A DNA stretch of 64,000 nt from positions 21,805,252 to 21,869,251 of the forward strand of contig CM055095.1 in NCBI GenBank assembly GCA_029204225.1. Direction: 5' to 3'. Within the stretch, counting starts at the first letter, position 1. Each line of letters begins with the position of its first letter. Of the stretch, positions 10,515 through 24,558 are shown piece after piece. The position numbers and the translations under genes are program-made. The stretch is from Diphasiastrum complanatum. Lineage: Eukaryota > Streptophyta > Lycopodiopsida > Lycopodiales > Lycopodiaceae. The notes under the pieces are model-generated. The model was not told the origin of the DNA and ran no database searches. It worked only from the letters and a program-made list of their open reading frames with translations.

Positions 10515-11017
10515 GTCCAGCGATGGACAACAAAGGCACTCTCTGAATATGTAAAATTGTCCATCCTGCCTCAAGAGGCAGCAATGGACAGATTCTCTTA
10601 TGTTGCAACCCTTCATGAGATCAAGTGATAGTGATGGTCTGACAACCTTTCCAACTATCAAGATACTCTATCTTGCTTTGATAGACAGCGATGGAGTGCT
10701 CCTCTACATACTTGTATAATGTTTACTCTTTTATGAAAAGGGGGCCGTTGTCCAATGATGGACAGATGGCTACCTATATCAAATGATATGGTTAATAATG
10801 AGTGATGAGGTGTGTTGTCCAGCGATGGACAATATGACCTTGTTGGATATACGTTTGCTTACCGTATTGCACACAATGTATCCTACTGTCCAGTGATGGA
10901 CAAGAGGGGCACTTACTTTCATACTCTGATATTTTATCCTGATCAATGGCTGACTACAAACTGCTACTATCTTTTTTTATACTTTTTGCATAAGTATCCT
11001 CTTCTATCCAGCGATGG
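10515..11017. repeat. Spaced array of TGTCCA-N4-TGGACA hairpins
   Basis: Near-palindromes built on GTCCAGCGATGGAC recur at 10515-10528, 10558-10590 (a longer hairpin, arms TGTCCAT/ATGGACA and CTGCCTC/GAGGCAG), 10680-10695, 10749-10764, 10815-10832 (TTGTCCAGCGATGGACAA), 10887-10902 and 11005-11017. Several spacings are near 66-72 bp or about twice that. The sequence between them is much less conserved than the motif. Confidence 0.75.
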
Positions 11018-13683
11018 ATGGTTGGAACATTAAAGCTCAATATGTGTGGCATAGTGACTCTCTTTAATGGTTTCACATACCTTTGGTCTCACATTACTAA
11101 ACTGATAATATCTCATGATGTAGTATCATCATACTGCTCCAGCTTCTTCTTTGTACGTCTCAGTTCACATCTGAACCAAACACTTGCTATGTCAAGGTAT
11201 GGCACCAACCGAATCTCCATAAAGCAAGTTAGTTATCATACTCAGAATATGCCTTGTAAATGCTCTTTTCGTAACTCTTTATAAGCAGCTATATGCTAAA
11301 AAGTGTGTCTTTTGGCTTTCTATGATCTAAAGAGAAAGAATCCTCTCGCTTAAGACAACAATGGTATCCTCTCAAGAAGCTACGTCTACAACCATTCAGG
11401 TATACTTTTTTAGTTTGAACAAACTCTTTGCAGCTTCGGCAAGCATGGTATATTCAGATCCGTACATCTTTATGATATATCACTCTTCTACACAAGTTCA
11501 CTTTTTCTTCCTTTCTCGAAAAAAAAACAACGTAAGACCACATTTAATCTCATATACAAATCGAGCTAAAGCACCTTGAAATAGAACCTGGTCATAAAAA
11601 TTAACAATAAGGACTCCAATAACATGATCTTAGACAACATGGATATGCGTAAGAGTTGTAGTTTCTACTAAAGGATTAGGATGGCACAGATTTGCCCTAA
11701 TACCTAGTATAAACATTGGTAATCTCTTACTGAGTATTAATCATGTTGTTAGGGCCTATTTTAACGGGGGGTTGGTCCATCCAAAACGTCCTAAAAGGGT
11801 CAAGGGGCCCCACCTCTAATGGTGGTTCAGCCCTACGTGAGCAATAGAGGATTTGCCACTTCCAACCCTGATGGCCTTCTCTATTGCCCCATACTCCCCA
11901 ACCGATGAGAGTTTTCCAAGTTCTCAGAGATACGGTTGTAAGGAGGGGGTACTGTCACTTTTGGTGCAATGAATCACTAGCTTTCTAGGGCTACGGTTCC
12001 GTAAAACTTCTGATCACTAATTGCGTTAGGATCTTGCTAATGTCTCTTTCCCCATTGAATTTGGCTTACAGTTAGTAAAAATCTTACATGGGCTTGAAAC
12101 CGATTTATTGCCTATGATGTGCTCGTGGGGTGCAAGTTATACGCACCGCTTTGTTTGATAAGCGGTGGTATTTTCGCCAATCGTCGGGTCTAGGTATTTC
12201 GCTAGACGATACCAACGACGGGTGTGACTAGTGTGACACTTAACCAAGGCGGTGTTTTTCAACCATGGATGGTGGACGACCCGCTCTGGTGTTTCACAGA
12301 GGTCGGGTCCAACTGACATGCTTCATAAATGACAAAAATAAAATGTTTCTGAACTCTGACGGTTTATTGCGATTTTAAACTATCAGTTTTATCTCAGACA
12401 AGCATAGAGTAAAACACATTCACCTTTTAAAACCGTATCCATATAATTACTTCCAAACCATGCTAATAAACTCTGGTTACAAGCGTTCTTGCTTTCACTA
12501 AACGTCGATAACCGAAAAATCAATCATTCCCTTAATAACTCCTTCTCAACTGAACTCTAGTTCATGCTTTAAAAACCAATTCACTACCAAATCTTACAAG
12601 TAGTCACCAATGTAAATGAGTACAACCGAAAATTACAACCATCAACAACACTTAAATATGTAGGACCTCCGAAAAAAAAACTTGACGTAATTAGTCCCTC
12701 AACAAGCTTACTTCCCTAGACCATTCATAACAACCTCCTTCAAAGTGTAAAACCCTACCTTACACATCTCACATCCCATTCCAATTTAAGTTAAGAGATT
12801 ACAAACAAAATTTAAGAAATGGAAGTGAATAGAAAGAAAGTTCAAGTCAAAAACTCACCTCAATGTGCAATTAAGTAGCTGGATGTCGCGGAAACTCCAG
12901 TCATGAATGCCACATCATCTCGGTTGCATTGCCCTTGTTGTCTCGCTTGCCGTTCTGGAATGCGATGGATATATGCTTGAATATTGGCTAGAGAGATACG
13001 ATGAACTACAAATGTATTCGATCTCTTCAAATGTAATCCATCGCCTTGTTAGCAGTGAGTATTTCCCTCCGAAAGTGTGATTGACAGCAACGGTTAGAAC
13101 TAAGCCGTGCAACTTAGATGGCAGATGATGAGGACAGTGAACCAGCGATTGTATGAATCCAAAAAGTACTCAGTGGCTATATCTGTCTGCGAGGGAAGGT
13201 AGAAGCAAATTGACAATTCATGGAATGGGAATTTCTTTCAGATACTTCTCTGACAGCGCTGAGCATCGTCGAATTTTTTCTCATGGACGATGATTGACAA
13301 CTACAATGGGTCTGCTAGGCGACAAAACATGTGCAGACAGTTGCAAACAGGTGCAACAAACTATGCAAAACCACAGACAGATTATCAGGGCTGAATTTCT
13401 TGCCACATACAATGATCATAGGGTGTAAACGGAGTGCCTCTGATCGTAGGTAGACGGCTACAGGCTGTGGATAGAGGTAGTAGGCAGATCGCAGGGCCAG
13501 CAGAGGCAGCGGAAAGTAGGAGCAGGCAGGCAGAGGCAAGAGGCCGCACTTAGATCGATTGTAGGCCGCAAACCGCTAGAAATTCATCCTTGATCACCGA
13601 TGATTGGCAGGGTGCAGCGAACAATGACCAATTGCGACTTATTGCCATTCTGGAAATCAGAACTGTAGCACTACTGTCAGTGA
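11018..13683. other. Unassigned non-coding sequence
   Basis: No coding region is supported. A CATGGATATGC...GCACAGATTTGCCCTAATAC stretch at about 11638-11704 resembles sequence at 17.5 kb and 47.5 kb, so part of it probably belongs to the same unclassified repeat family. Confidence 0.35.
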
Positions 13684-14058
13684 TTGAATGCACTCCAAGT
13701 AATCAACAAGAAAACTTCAAAAGTGTGCATGATGCAACCAACCATAGCAGGGTGTAGAGCCTCAGAAATTAGCGATGGAAATCCTCATAGAAGTGTCAGT
13801 TATTTGAACTGGAAGTACTCTACAGATTGGTTGGGATCAATGAATGGTTTAGCCACAGAAATGGGCTTGAAGAATGCCAAAAAGTATGTGCTTGAAACCT
13901 GCTATAGAGATGGCTTGATTCTCTGCCACGTAATTGGGTTGATCGTTGGCAACAGCAGCGCGACTGATATCCCAACCGAATTCAGTGTAGTCTTCCTCAG
14001 AAATGCAACTGAGTTCTGCCACATAGATGACTTTGATGAAAACTCTTTGAGAATTTAG
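13684..14058 (+). other. Unrecognised 124-codon open frame
   Basis: An open frame from ATG to TAG with mixed composition and no low-complexity bias, but no domain I recognise. It has no neighbouring exons, no visible promoter, and lies in repeat-derived surroundings. It is listed because it is among the longest non-simple frames here without an explanation; a chance frame is quite possible. Confidence 0.15.
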
Positions 14059-15361
14059 TTATCGTTGGCTATCAGCTCACAGCATAGAGGCGCACTCCTT
14101 CAACATTGGCCAAGCGATCCTACTCAAGAGGGCAAATATTTCATTGAGGCCCCTTCAACATCAGAACGCATAAGGCTCTCTCATGAACTTACTCCTTGAT
14201 GCTCTCTTAGCAACAAAATGGCCTCAACAATGAAGAAGTACTTCAACAAATGGAGTCCCTATCAATTGAAAAACCCTCAAGTCTTGAAATCTTTGAAGAT
14301 GAAGTAGATGGAAAAACACAAGAGCATAAGTCCATAAGCACTTGATTGAAGAAAGTTGTCACCTCACGATCCAAAGCTATTTCTTGTATAGAATAGAAGA
14401 TAACAAGCACTCCTAAGAAAGGATCTCACATGATGAAAATTAATAAGCATAAGATCAAATAGGCCTCCAAGGCATGAGATTTCATGACTCACTCACAAGA
14501 ATCAATTCCTCAACAATACAAAGAAATTACAAACTCTAAGACCATACTCAACGCACTACTGCAAAAAACCTTCTATCTCTCAATAAGATTAGATGAAACT
14601 CTCAATGAACATGGCATCACATCATCAAAACTATCACATCAAACTCAATCACTCCAACTATCACCATCAACTCACTATTAAATCATTAGCCAACTATACT
14701 CCACTCTCAAATTATCAACTCACAAAAGCACTAACTCACAAAAGCACTAACTTTAGAAATACAAGAAGTTGGCTCCTTCTTATAGGAAATTCCAATGCAT
14801 CCCCTTCACAACCTTCACTGTTCTCGTCAGGAGGTACATCTTGTTCGCTGGTGGCTTGTTGATTAACAACAGATGCGAATGATATAAGCTCCGTAGACTT
14901 AGTGGACTTCCCAAGACTCACCTGCCGATCACACTCTTCCATCTACTCTTTCCTAGGTGGGTCTGTCCGTAACTCGCTCTGGGTTGTCGTCAGTACTCTC
15001 GCCCTAGTCCCCTCGGGGATGAGTGTTCCTGTAGAGTGTTGCGGGGGTCTTTTGTCATTGGTCTTGTCTCGTCTATCCTGAGGAGGTCGTTTAAGCTTTT
15101 CGATCTATGAATATTCAGTCTTTCTGTTTAAAATTTTGTGAGTGACTAGCCCATAACACTGTAAATCTAACCCAACCCACTATATCCGATGTCCATGGCT
15201 TTGTATGCTTGTAGATCCGGGCTTCTCACTCAAAACTACTTTCTTCACAAGATTGCATTCCCGAATCCTAGCCTATATAGCCCTAAGGAATAATCGAGTT
15301 TTGACTGGTTTTCTTTGAAGTATAATCCCTTTGGTTTGTCTCAATTCCAAGGGAAATGGCC
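14059..15361. other. Unassigned stretch between the open frame and the gypsy relic
   Basis: No domain recognised. It contains a short tandem piece (ACTCACAAAAGCACTAA twice at about 14718-14752) and probably the outer part of the gypsy-like relic that follows. Confidence 0.3.
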
Positions 15362-16973
15362 TCATACTAACTTCTGAGGGAGTGTTTCTTCATATATACA
15401 GCTTCCAATCAAGGGTATAGGTTCTTCTATTCTAATAGTAGCTATTGAGGGTGATCCGTCTCTAGGTTCAGTGTCTTTGGAGTCTATCAGCCGCTTACTT
15501 GCTCCTTCACACTCTTCATTAGTGATGTCTATCTGTACCCTATCATGGGTTACCCTCAGCCGTTTCTTTTCTCTGAGTGTTTCTGCCAAGTTTATCCGGG
15601 GCTTCTCTCCTTCCGTTCTAGTTACGTCACCTTGAGAGGCCACTCTACAATCTATCTGCGGTTGACTCCAAGTTTGGTAGGTTCTAAGTAGTTAGTCATC
15701 CATGACGTCATGGCCTATCGGTTCTTGCCTTCGATTTCTAGTATTCAAACCATTCTCTTGTGACAAACATCCATCCTCTGAATGACCACACTCCCTACAA
15801 TATCTACAAAAGGTCTTGGAATGTGCAAGTGCAACACCTCCTACAAAAGTGGGACTATCAAGTGGTGATTTATCACATTGTATTGGCTTGGTGTCCCCTT
15901 TATGGTACTATATGATTTACAGTTTTCATCATGGATAAGATGGTTTGGCATTCATTCGTAGCAATAAAAGCCTCTTCTGTGGTTCTGGCTCTAGACACTG
16001 CTTCTTCGAATGATGTAACCCCAAATTGGCGTACTTCTAGCTGGATAGCTGGTTGTAGGCCCCTCAAGAAAAACATGAGTACTAATTGAGATGATACCTC
16101 AGTCACTAGCCCTATGTTCAATTGGCGAATGAGCTGCTTGAGTCGCTTAACATATAGGCATACTGATTCTCTTGGTTCTTGTTGTATCGTGGTCAGAGCG
16201 AACATCAAGCTATCGACATTGTATTTGAGTCCAAACTCTGCTATAAACAGTCATAATAGTTCTTTCAAGGTGGTAATGGAAGCTTTGGGTAAATTATAGT
16301 ACCAGCGCCTGGCTTCTCCTACCAGACTTGTGGAAAACAACATCATTCTATGCATTGGATTTATGACAGTGCTGGTGAACATTAGCATGTCAAATTCCTG
16401 GATATGTCTATGGGCACCTTCATCAGTGCTTCCATGAAACTGAGGTAAGGAGCCTACTATTCTTGGTGTCCTTCCGATATCATCAGGAATAACTATTGGC
16501 TGAGTAACTCTTCGTGTCAATGGTGCGATAGATAGAGGGCTAGGTGTTTGCACAGTCAGTTGTCGATGGTCATCTTCAGCTAAAATTTCTACTTCCGTGT
16601 TTTGGTTAGTGTGATCCTCGAGGCCCATGTCTAGCTCAACTTTACTTTCTACCATCGGTCCCTGTTTTGACAGTATGTCATCATCCATCATCTCTTCGTC
16701 ACTTTTTGCTTCATCATCCACCACCTCATTGGGCTTTGGCTCAATTCCATCTTCAGATATAGTCTCCCACTCAGATTCATCACTATAACTCTCAACTGGA
16801 TTAGATATCTCACCTTCATTGTCATATCGAGTTGAGCACTCCCCTAATTCTACTTCTAATTGGATGTCATCTATGTGGATATTTGAAGGTGTTTCCCACT
16901 CTTGCAGTGAGAGTGTTATTGCTATTTGCAGATCGGTCGTACTATCTTCTTGATCCTCAAGAAGATTTGGCAT
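15362..16973 (-). pseudogene. Ty3/gypsy-like gag relic with zinc knuckle
   Basis: Read on the minus strand. An acidic N-terminal part (about 16973-16550) is followed by a retrotransposon gag core: GSLPQFHGSTDEGAHRHIQE and ARRWYYNLPKASITTLKELL, then, after a frame change near 16230, FALTTIQQEPRESVCLYVKR and FLRGLQPAIQ. A CCHC zinc knuckle CRYCRECGHSEDGC lies at 15767-15808. This order (target-binding gag core, then CX2CX4HX4C) is that of gypsy-type capsid proteins, which package element RNA. Frame changes and stops make it non-functional. No protease or reverse transcriptase follows, so the element is truncated at its 3' side. Confidence 0.7.
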
Positions 16974-17135
16974 TGTGTCTTCTTGTGATCATATATCAGT
17001 AAAAATGGACTCAGTACATGGTGAGTTAGCACGGTCATACCGGCTTATTTTTTACAACTGGCCATTTTTTTTGAAAAGTCATAAAATATTTACCGCCCAT
17101 TTCTAAGGCCGCAAAATTTGCTCTAGCCTCATTTA

Positions 17136-17276
17136 GGACGGGCTGGGACCCAATTCTAGGTGGACCGGCACTTTTGGCTCGGTCTTAACCACAAAATATT
17201 TTTGACGATTTTTTTGAAAAGTCAAGTTCTTACTTTTAAACTGTGTCTAAAGGGGCGGGCTGGGACCCAATTCTAA
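17136..17276. repeat. GGGCTGGGACCCAATTCTA direct repeat pair
   Basis: The 19-bp core occurs at about 17139-17157 and 17256-17274, inside a ~115-bp duplicated module that also shares TTTTTTTGAAAAGTCA. It lies just upstream (in the minus sense) of the gag relic and may be part of its LTR or leader. Confidence 0.75.
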
Positions 17277-17489
17277 GGCAAATTTGTGCCAATTTTTCTC
17301 TAATAACCAAATTTTACATGCCATGTTTTTCAATTATTGCGAACTCACACTTCAATATTAGCCCGATTTTCCATGCCAAAATATCGGCTAACACATGTCT
17401 TTCCTACACAGTGTTCTTGTGCCTTGGCTGTTATGTCATTCATATATATAACACTTAACCTTACCCTTTTTCAGTGATACTTTAGACTC

Positions 17490-18060
17490 TTGGTGATATA
17501 CAACTGGAAAGCATGGATATGCTCAGGAGTATGGACAGTAGTGCATGACACACCTTACTCTGTAAGAGTCACCTGAGTTAGCATGGATTTGCTCTAACAC
17601 CAGCACATGTGTCCCCACCAGGTCTTTTGACCAAGTAAAACGTTAACGGTTAAAACTTTTCATACTCTTCTTTGTTTAAAACGAACTGACAACACACGTG
17701 TCCACACCAGGTCTTTTGGCTAAGTAAAACTTTAACGGTTAAAACTTTTCATACTCTTCTTTGTTTAAAACTAACTGACCAATTGCCCATAAGCTGATCA
17801 ACATGGCACTCGTCCTGATACGATGATATGACGGCTTGGCCTATCAATAAAACAACGTTCTATTCAAAGTTGTTAAGTAGTACTTCTTTTGGACATAAAT
17901 AACAACTGACGCTCAGCTATGACAGCTATCTTCCTCACTAAACTAACTCGTGCGGTTTTGTTTTGTGGGATGGTGGCAGGTATCAACTGGGCATCTTGAA
18001 AGTGGTTTTGCTTTATGGTGCTTTATAATCTTTGATTTTTATATGTGAAGCGGGCTCATT
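17490..18060 (+). repeat. Unclassified dispersed repeat, copy related to 47.3-48.0 kb
   Basis: Shares GGATGGTGGCAGGTA-CAACTGG, GTTTTGCTTTATGGTG and other runs with 47290-47990 in the same orientation. Contains its own 89-bp tandem duplication (17603-17691 and 17692-17780). Probably LTR or untranslated part of an LTR element; class unknown. Confidence 0.5.
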
Positions 18061-18155
18061 CTTTGCCGTTAATTTTGATCTAAGATATTGTTGGACGCTC
18101 AATTTGAGACATAGTCAACGACAAGGGTAGTCTATCCAATGTTGACAATATAGAG

Positions 18156-19262
18156 ATGGTTTATATGCTGATTAGAGGTAGAGAATCATTTGAGGGAGTA
18201 GATTTGATATCTGATGTGTATGTTACACCCGTAGAGGTGCATAACCATCCATCTTATAGGACCCCTGAAGAGGAGTCAAGATCGGCCAAGGTTAGAAGAA
18301 TGGACCTAGATATGTTGCTAAGAGGAGATATTGGGATAGAGTACGTGCGACAGTGAGAGATAGAGAGGAAATTGAGAGAGTTGAACTGAGTTCAGTGGAT
18401 TTGGTACATTTGAGGAAGTGCATAGCCACCCTTCGTATAGGACCCCTGAGGCAAAGTCTAGATCTACTAGAGCTAGAAGGATGAAGCGTAGAATGAATGC
18501 CAAACGAAGATTTTTGGGTAGGATTTTGCCTGCACATTCCATAGGTAGGTTGTTTGAGATGGCCAGATCGCTTGATGGATCAATGTGTCATGATTTGGGG
18601 AGGATGGAATTTGTGTGTAGTTGTTGTTCAGCCATGCGATGGAAAGCAAAAAGAAATAACTCTTTCTGTTGCATGAAAGACAAGGTGCATTTGCCTTTGA
18701 TGTCATCACTGTCTCTTTATCTCCTTGATTTGTACACGTCTACTGATGATGTGGGAGCTCATTTTAGAAAACACATTCAGAGCTATAATAACTCCTTGCC
18801 CTTTGCATCTCTTGGGGTGCATCTAGATAGATCCACTGCCAACTCTGTAGGCGATGTGTATACATTTAGAGTGTCTGGCCGGTTGTATCATCATATTGGT
18901 GGTTTGTTGCCCTTAGATAGACCTTCCTTTTCATAGATCTACATCGTGGATGGTGATGATTTGCAATCAGATCAGAGATTATCTCTGAATCCTGACCTTA
19001 GGCATGACATTCGCTCCCTTTTGCAAAGCATGATGGTGGATGTGAATCCATTTGCGCAACGTTTTAAGAATGTTGCTCGAATCATGCGAGAGAATCTCAC
19101 AAAGGATATTCGACTTCACATAGTGTCTGGTTGTCACAGAGTAGAGCGAATAGACAGTTCAATGCTCCTACATGCAATGAGATTGCAGTGCTTATGCCTA
19201 TAGATGAGACCTCGAGCGACAGAATGTGTGACATCATAGAGCAATGTTTCAGCTTGGTGATT
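18156..19262 (+). pseudogene. Helitron Rep/helicase N-terminal domain relic
   Basis: The conceptual protein follows the Helitron_like_N pattern: HDLGRMEFVCSCCSAMRWK (zinc-finger-like start), then FRKHIQSYNNSLPFASLGVH, VYTFRVSGRLYHHIGGLLP, a broken FAQxYIYD motif (FS*IYIVD), LNPDLRHDIRSLLQSMM, NPFAQRFK and, after a frame change near 19155, APTCNEIAVLMP. In intact Helitrons this region precedes the rolling-circle Rep domain and the Pif1-type helicase. An in-frame TAG at 18934-18936 sits where glutamine is expected. Neither the HUH Rep motifs nor the helicase are present, so only the front part survives. Upstream, a ~180-bp segment encoding a HPSYRTPE motif is duplicated (near 18237 and 18417). 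Confidence 0.75.
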
Positions 19263-19711
19263 TTTTGCTGTTTTTTTGTTAGACACCGGTGGAGCTCTAA
19301 CACATGAGCTCAGCACGATGACCTGAGGCCATCAGATTGGTGATGACCAGTAATCAGAATAGACACTTGGACCAGGCTGGCGTGTCACAAGCAATGACCC
19401 AATGTGCTTCTAACATATACTTCTAACAAACCAGCAATAGCTGATCTACATAATGTTGGCACATCTGGCGCCATTGACATGTCGTCCACCATTGACGCAT
19501 GTCCGCACTCTGCCAGGCTGGCACGTCCGCCATCAGCGTAAGTCCCCGTTGTCGACGCACATCCACCATTGCCCATCAACGAATTTTGGAGACTCGAATG
19601 TTTGTAGACTCGAAATATTCTAGAATCGAATTTTTGGAGAGAAATTTTGAGAGAGAGAGAGAGAGATAGAGAAATTTTTGCAAAAATTTCAAGAGAGAAT
19701 TTTCGTTGATT

Positions 19712-19859
<148 letters not shown>

Positions 19860-19899
19860 AGAATTTTCAAGGAATCTTCAAAAGAATTTTTTGTTGATT

Positions 19900-19902
<3 letters not shown>

Positions 19903-19967
<65 letters not shown>
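19903..19967. repeat. (GA)~32 microsatellite
   Basis: About 65 bp of GA, preceded by TTGTTGATTTTT, which nearly matches the TCGTTGATTTTT before the tract at 19715; a local duplication is likely. Confidence 0.97.
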
Positions 19968-19972
<5 letters not shown>

Positions 19973-20313
19973 TTAGATTTTTTCAGAGAATTTTCGAGAG
20001 AGCATTTTTGGCAAAAATTTTAAGAGGGAGAATTTTTAGCCGATTTTTTAGAGAGAGAGAGAAAAAAAAATTCGTGAATTTTGGAACTCGAATTTTGGAA
20101 CGAACTCGACTTTTCACTGAACTCGAATTTTGGCGGCTCGAATACTTCTAGACTCGAACTATTCAAGTTACTCGAATTTTCAATCGACTCCAATTTCTGG
20201 AATTTTTGGAAGAACGAGAATTTTTTTAGATTCGAATATTTGGACCTTTGTTGTCTTCAAAGCTCCTTCATCGCACGCACTGTCTGTCGATGTTTAAAAT
20301 AACAAAACAAATT

Positions 20314-20421
<108 letters not shown>

Positions 20422-21241
20422 CTTCAGAAGAAATTCGCAAAAAATTCTCTTTCTCTCTCTTTCTATGATGCGAAGTTTTCGAGTCTTGAAATTTTCGAAA
20501 GAGAATTTTTCGCCGATTTTCGAGAGAGAATTTTTCGTGAAATTCGAATGATAGGGATTTCGCTAATGTTTCAAGAGAGACACAATTTTTCGAGAAAAAT
20601 TTTTGCAGACACAAATTTTTCGGAAGGACTCGAATTTTGAGGCTCGAATTTTTCTAGACTCGAATTTTTTGAGCACGACTCGAATTTTAGAGGCTCGAAT
20701 TCTTCTAGACTCGAATTATTCAATGAACTCGAATTTTCGTAAGAGTTCGAATTTTTTTAGTCGACTCAAATTTTTCTAGGCTTGATTTTTTCTAGACTTG
20801 AATTTTTGGGAGGCACTCGAAATATTTTAGACTCGAATTTTTTTAGGCTCGATTTTTTGGACGAACTCGATTTTTTGGAAGAACTCGAAATATTCTAGAC
20901 TCGAATTGTTGGACAAACTCGAATTTTTCTAGACTCGAATTTTTTGGGCAAACTCAAATTTTTGAATTTTTCTAGACTCTAATTTTTGGACGAACTTGAA
21001 TTTATTGAGGCTCAATTTTTTGAACAAACTCGATTTTTTGGATGAACTCAAATTTTTGGACGAACTCGATTTTTAGATCGAACTTGAATTATTTCAAACG
21101 ACATACTGAATTTTTCCGAATGACATACTAATTTTTTTTGGAACTACTCGAATGTTTCTAGACAACGTACTGAATTTCCAAATCATTGGCCGTCACCTAG
21201 ATCGGCCACTATTGCCCGTCAACAACGGACACTCACAACTA

Positions 21242-21244
<3 letters not shown>

Positions 21245-21275
<31 letters not shown>
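21245..21275. repeat. (TG)n microsatellite
   Basis: About 31 bp of TG, followed by a short TATATA-rich run. Confidence 0.95.
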
Positions 21276-21277
<2 letters not shown>

Positions 21278-21799
21278 TTATATATTTACATATATAAGAA
21301 ACCTATGAGGGGTATATGTCACAAACACACATGAGCATGAAAGAGAGGATTCATCAGGCTACATGTTTTTATTAAAATGGAATGATGACTTTAGATCTTT
21401 GTGCAAGATTATATGATGCTTAATTTTGTGATTTAAACATTTGCTCTATGTTTACAACTTACAAGCACACTTGATGCATTTCAATTTTGTAATTTTAAAC
21501 ATGTGCTAGTCTATGTTTACAACTTACAAACACACTTGATGCATTTAATTTATTTGATACATGTGTGTTTTATTTTAGTAGCATTCATTGAAGACTCATG
21601 TTTCTTAAATGTGGTAACGGTTGAAAGATAACTCTTAAATTTCGTTAGATGTATGTTCCCTTATGAGTAGACATTATTTTCATGCTATAAGTACACCAAT
21701 TTTGTTAAAGGTGTAGACAATTTTCTGAAATGGTTATGATTCCAAAAGCATATGTGTCATGGTGTTAAGTTCGCTTTGTGGAAAAGGTTTGTTACAATT

Positions 21800-22510
21800 G
21801 TGTTCCTACTGTGTGGTGAGAAAGCCTCCACAAATGTGGTTCTACTTTTATTGTTTGCCATGTGAGACCAAGGTCAAGGCTATGATAACACAATGAGGAC
21901 CCACTTTGACTTCTATAGAAACTTTGGTACAATAACCTAACAATCACTAAGATGCAATTAGACCTTCCACACAACATGTGCTTGCTAGCTAATAGAACAT
22001 GCATCTAAAATTATTTTCAATTTATTTGTTTCGTAAAAAAAATTAGCTATTGTGTTTTTATTATTTGGTAGGAGAGTCTCCACAAATGTGGTTTGTACTC
22101 TTATTGTTTATCATATGAGACTAAAGTCAAGGGCATCATCATACAATGAGGACCCACTTTGACTTTATGGCAACTTCTAGCACAATGATTCAAATATTGT
22201 TAAAATGCTAATATACAATACACACAATTTGTGCTTGTTAGCTAATAGATTGTCTAGAAAAAAAAATTCCATTTATATAATTCGTGAAGAAAATGGGTTA
22301 TTGTGTTTCTACTATTTTTTAGAAAAGTCTCCATACGTGTGGTTTTATTTTTATTGTTTGCCATGTGAGACCAAGGTTAAGGTTTTTATAGTAAAGTGAG
22401 AGAACCCACTTTGAATTTATGACCACTTTGCACATGAAAATTGAACAGTTGCTAGTATACTAATCTATCTAACACAATATGCTTTAAAATCTTGCTCATT
22501 TTCTAATATG
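21800..22510 (+). repeat. Tandem repeat, three ~251-bp units
   Basis: Units start at 21800, 22052 and 22303. Each carries TCTCCACAAATGTGGTT-like, TTATTGTTTGCCATGTGAGACCA-like and ACCCACTTTGA blocks, then a GCTAGCTAATAGA-like block and an A-rich end. The units differ at many positions, so the array is old. No coding frame is shared between the units. Satellite-like by structure. Confidence 0.85.
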
Positions 22511-23156
<646 letters not shown>

Positions 23157-24440
23157 GTGTACCATACTCGAATCTTGTAAGAGTACGTGACTTAACTCAT
23201 AACAACCGGACTTAGGATGCCGAGAAAAAAATTCTTACAATAGCTTAAGCCTATGTTAACCAATACGCATGCATGACCAACCCTTATCATATTTAATACC
23301 CGAAACCCATTGCAAGCAAGATTTATAGTATTATTACAAATGCATGGGTAATAATGAGTTTTGCCCACCGTATCGGTGATATTCCATACTGCATCATACA
23401 TGAATAAGAGTTGAAGTAATCTCTTGGGAACTATCCATCTTCAACTGCTTAAATGAATCACCTACGTGCTAAAAGCATTCAAACCGAAGGTATAGGGTTA
23501 CCCATAATGTACTTTTTAAAGCCTCATAAGGTCATCATCAAGAATTACTTGTTTTTCTGAAGATTAGTTATGTAGCTTTTGGGTTGTGTGCATTCCCCAC
23601 CATATACAGACTATCAACGATCATAACCATTTATCTCAAGTGCATACAATCATACGAAGCATACTTTGTACTGCTAACTTCCCCATACTCACAGCTATTA
23701 TCATATTAGTTATCACAATTGGATAACTTCATAGTTTCTATCAGATCAAGAGAGCATTAGCAGGAACAATATTACGTGAAAGGTTATAGCCAACCGAGTT
23801 TTATAAGAGCATTCTAAACAACCATGTTTATGCTATAGCTTATGATATCTCCATGAAACACTTGAAAGGACATCGATCAAATCACATTCTCAATAGCATG
23901 AGACACCGCTCATACCACGAGCTATATCAAATCGCATTCTCAAATGCATGAGACACTGCTCATACCATGAGCTATAGCAAGTCGCACCAAATGCAATCAT
24001 TTCTGAGTAAAATATTAGCGCTGGCCAGCGGCCTAATCCACCACAGGGAGGGCACTGGCCAGCGGCCATCCATTCCTTATAAAGTATGATAATGATAATG
24101 AACAATAAGCTTGTTGTCTAGCGCCTATCACAAGCCAAAAGGGCTGATAGAATACCTGAAAATCTGCCCACTTTTGCTCCTTGGAATAGCGTTTGATCGT
24201 GGGAGTATCCAATGATAGTATACAGGCCGATTGTTTGCTACTACACAAAGAAATTCACAAAAAAACTGCAAGCATTCATCGTAAAGTTTTGCTTATATCT
24301 TAAATCATCAGCGAGCTATCATTACTCAAATCTATCTCACCTTTGTTTGCAGTATTACTCCACCAATGCCTTTCCAATAGCAATGACGAGCATTCTCTTC
24401 AATCACAATCACAACATGGTAGAGTACCAGGAGAGCAAGA

Positions 24441-24558
<118 letters not shown>

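Noticed and set aside
10515-11017. CRISPR-like array
   Set aside because: The motif is short and palindromic and the spacing irregular; this is plant nuclear DNA and there are no cas genes.
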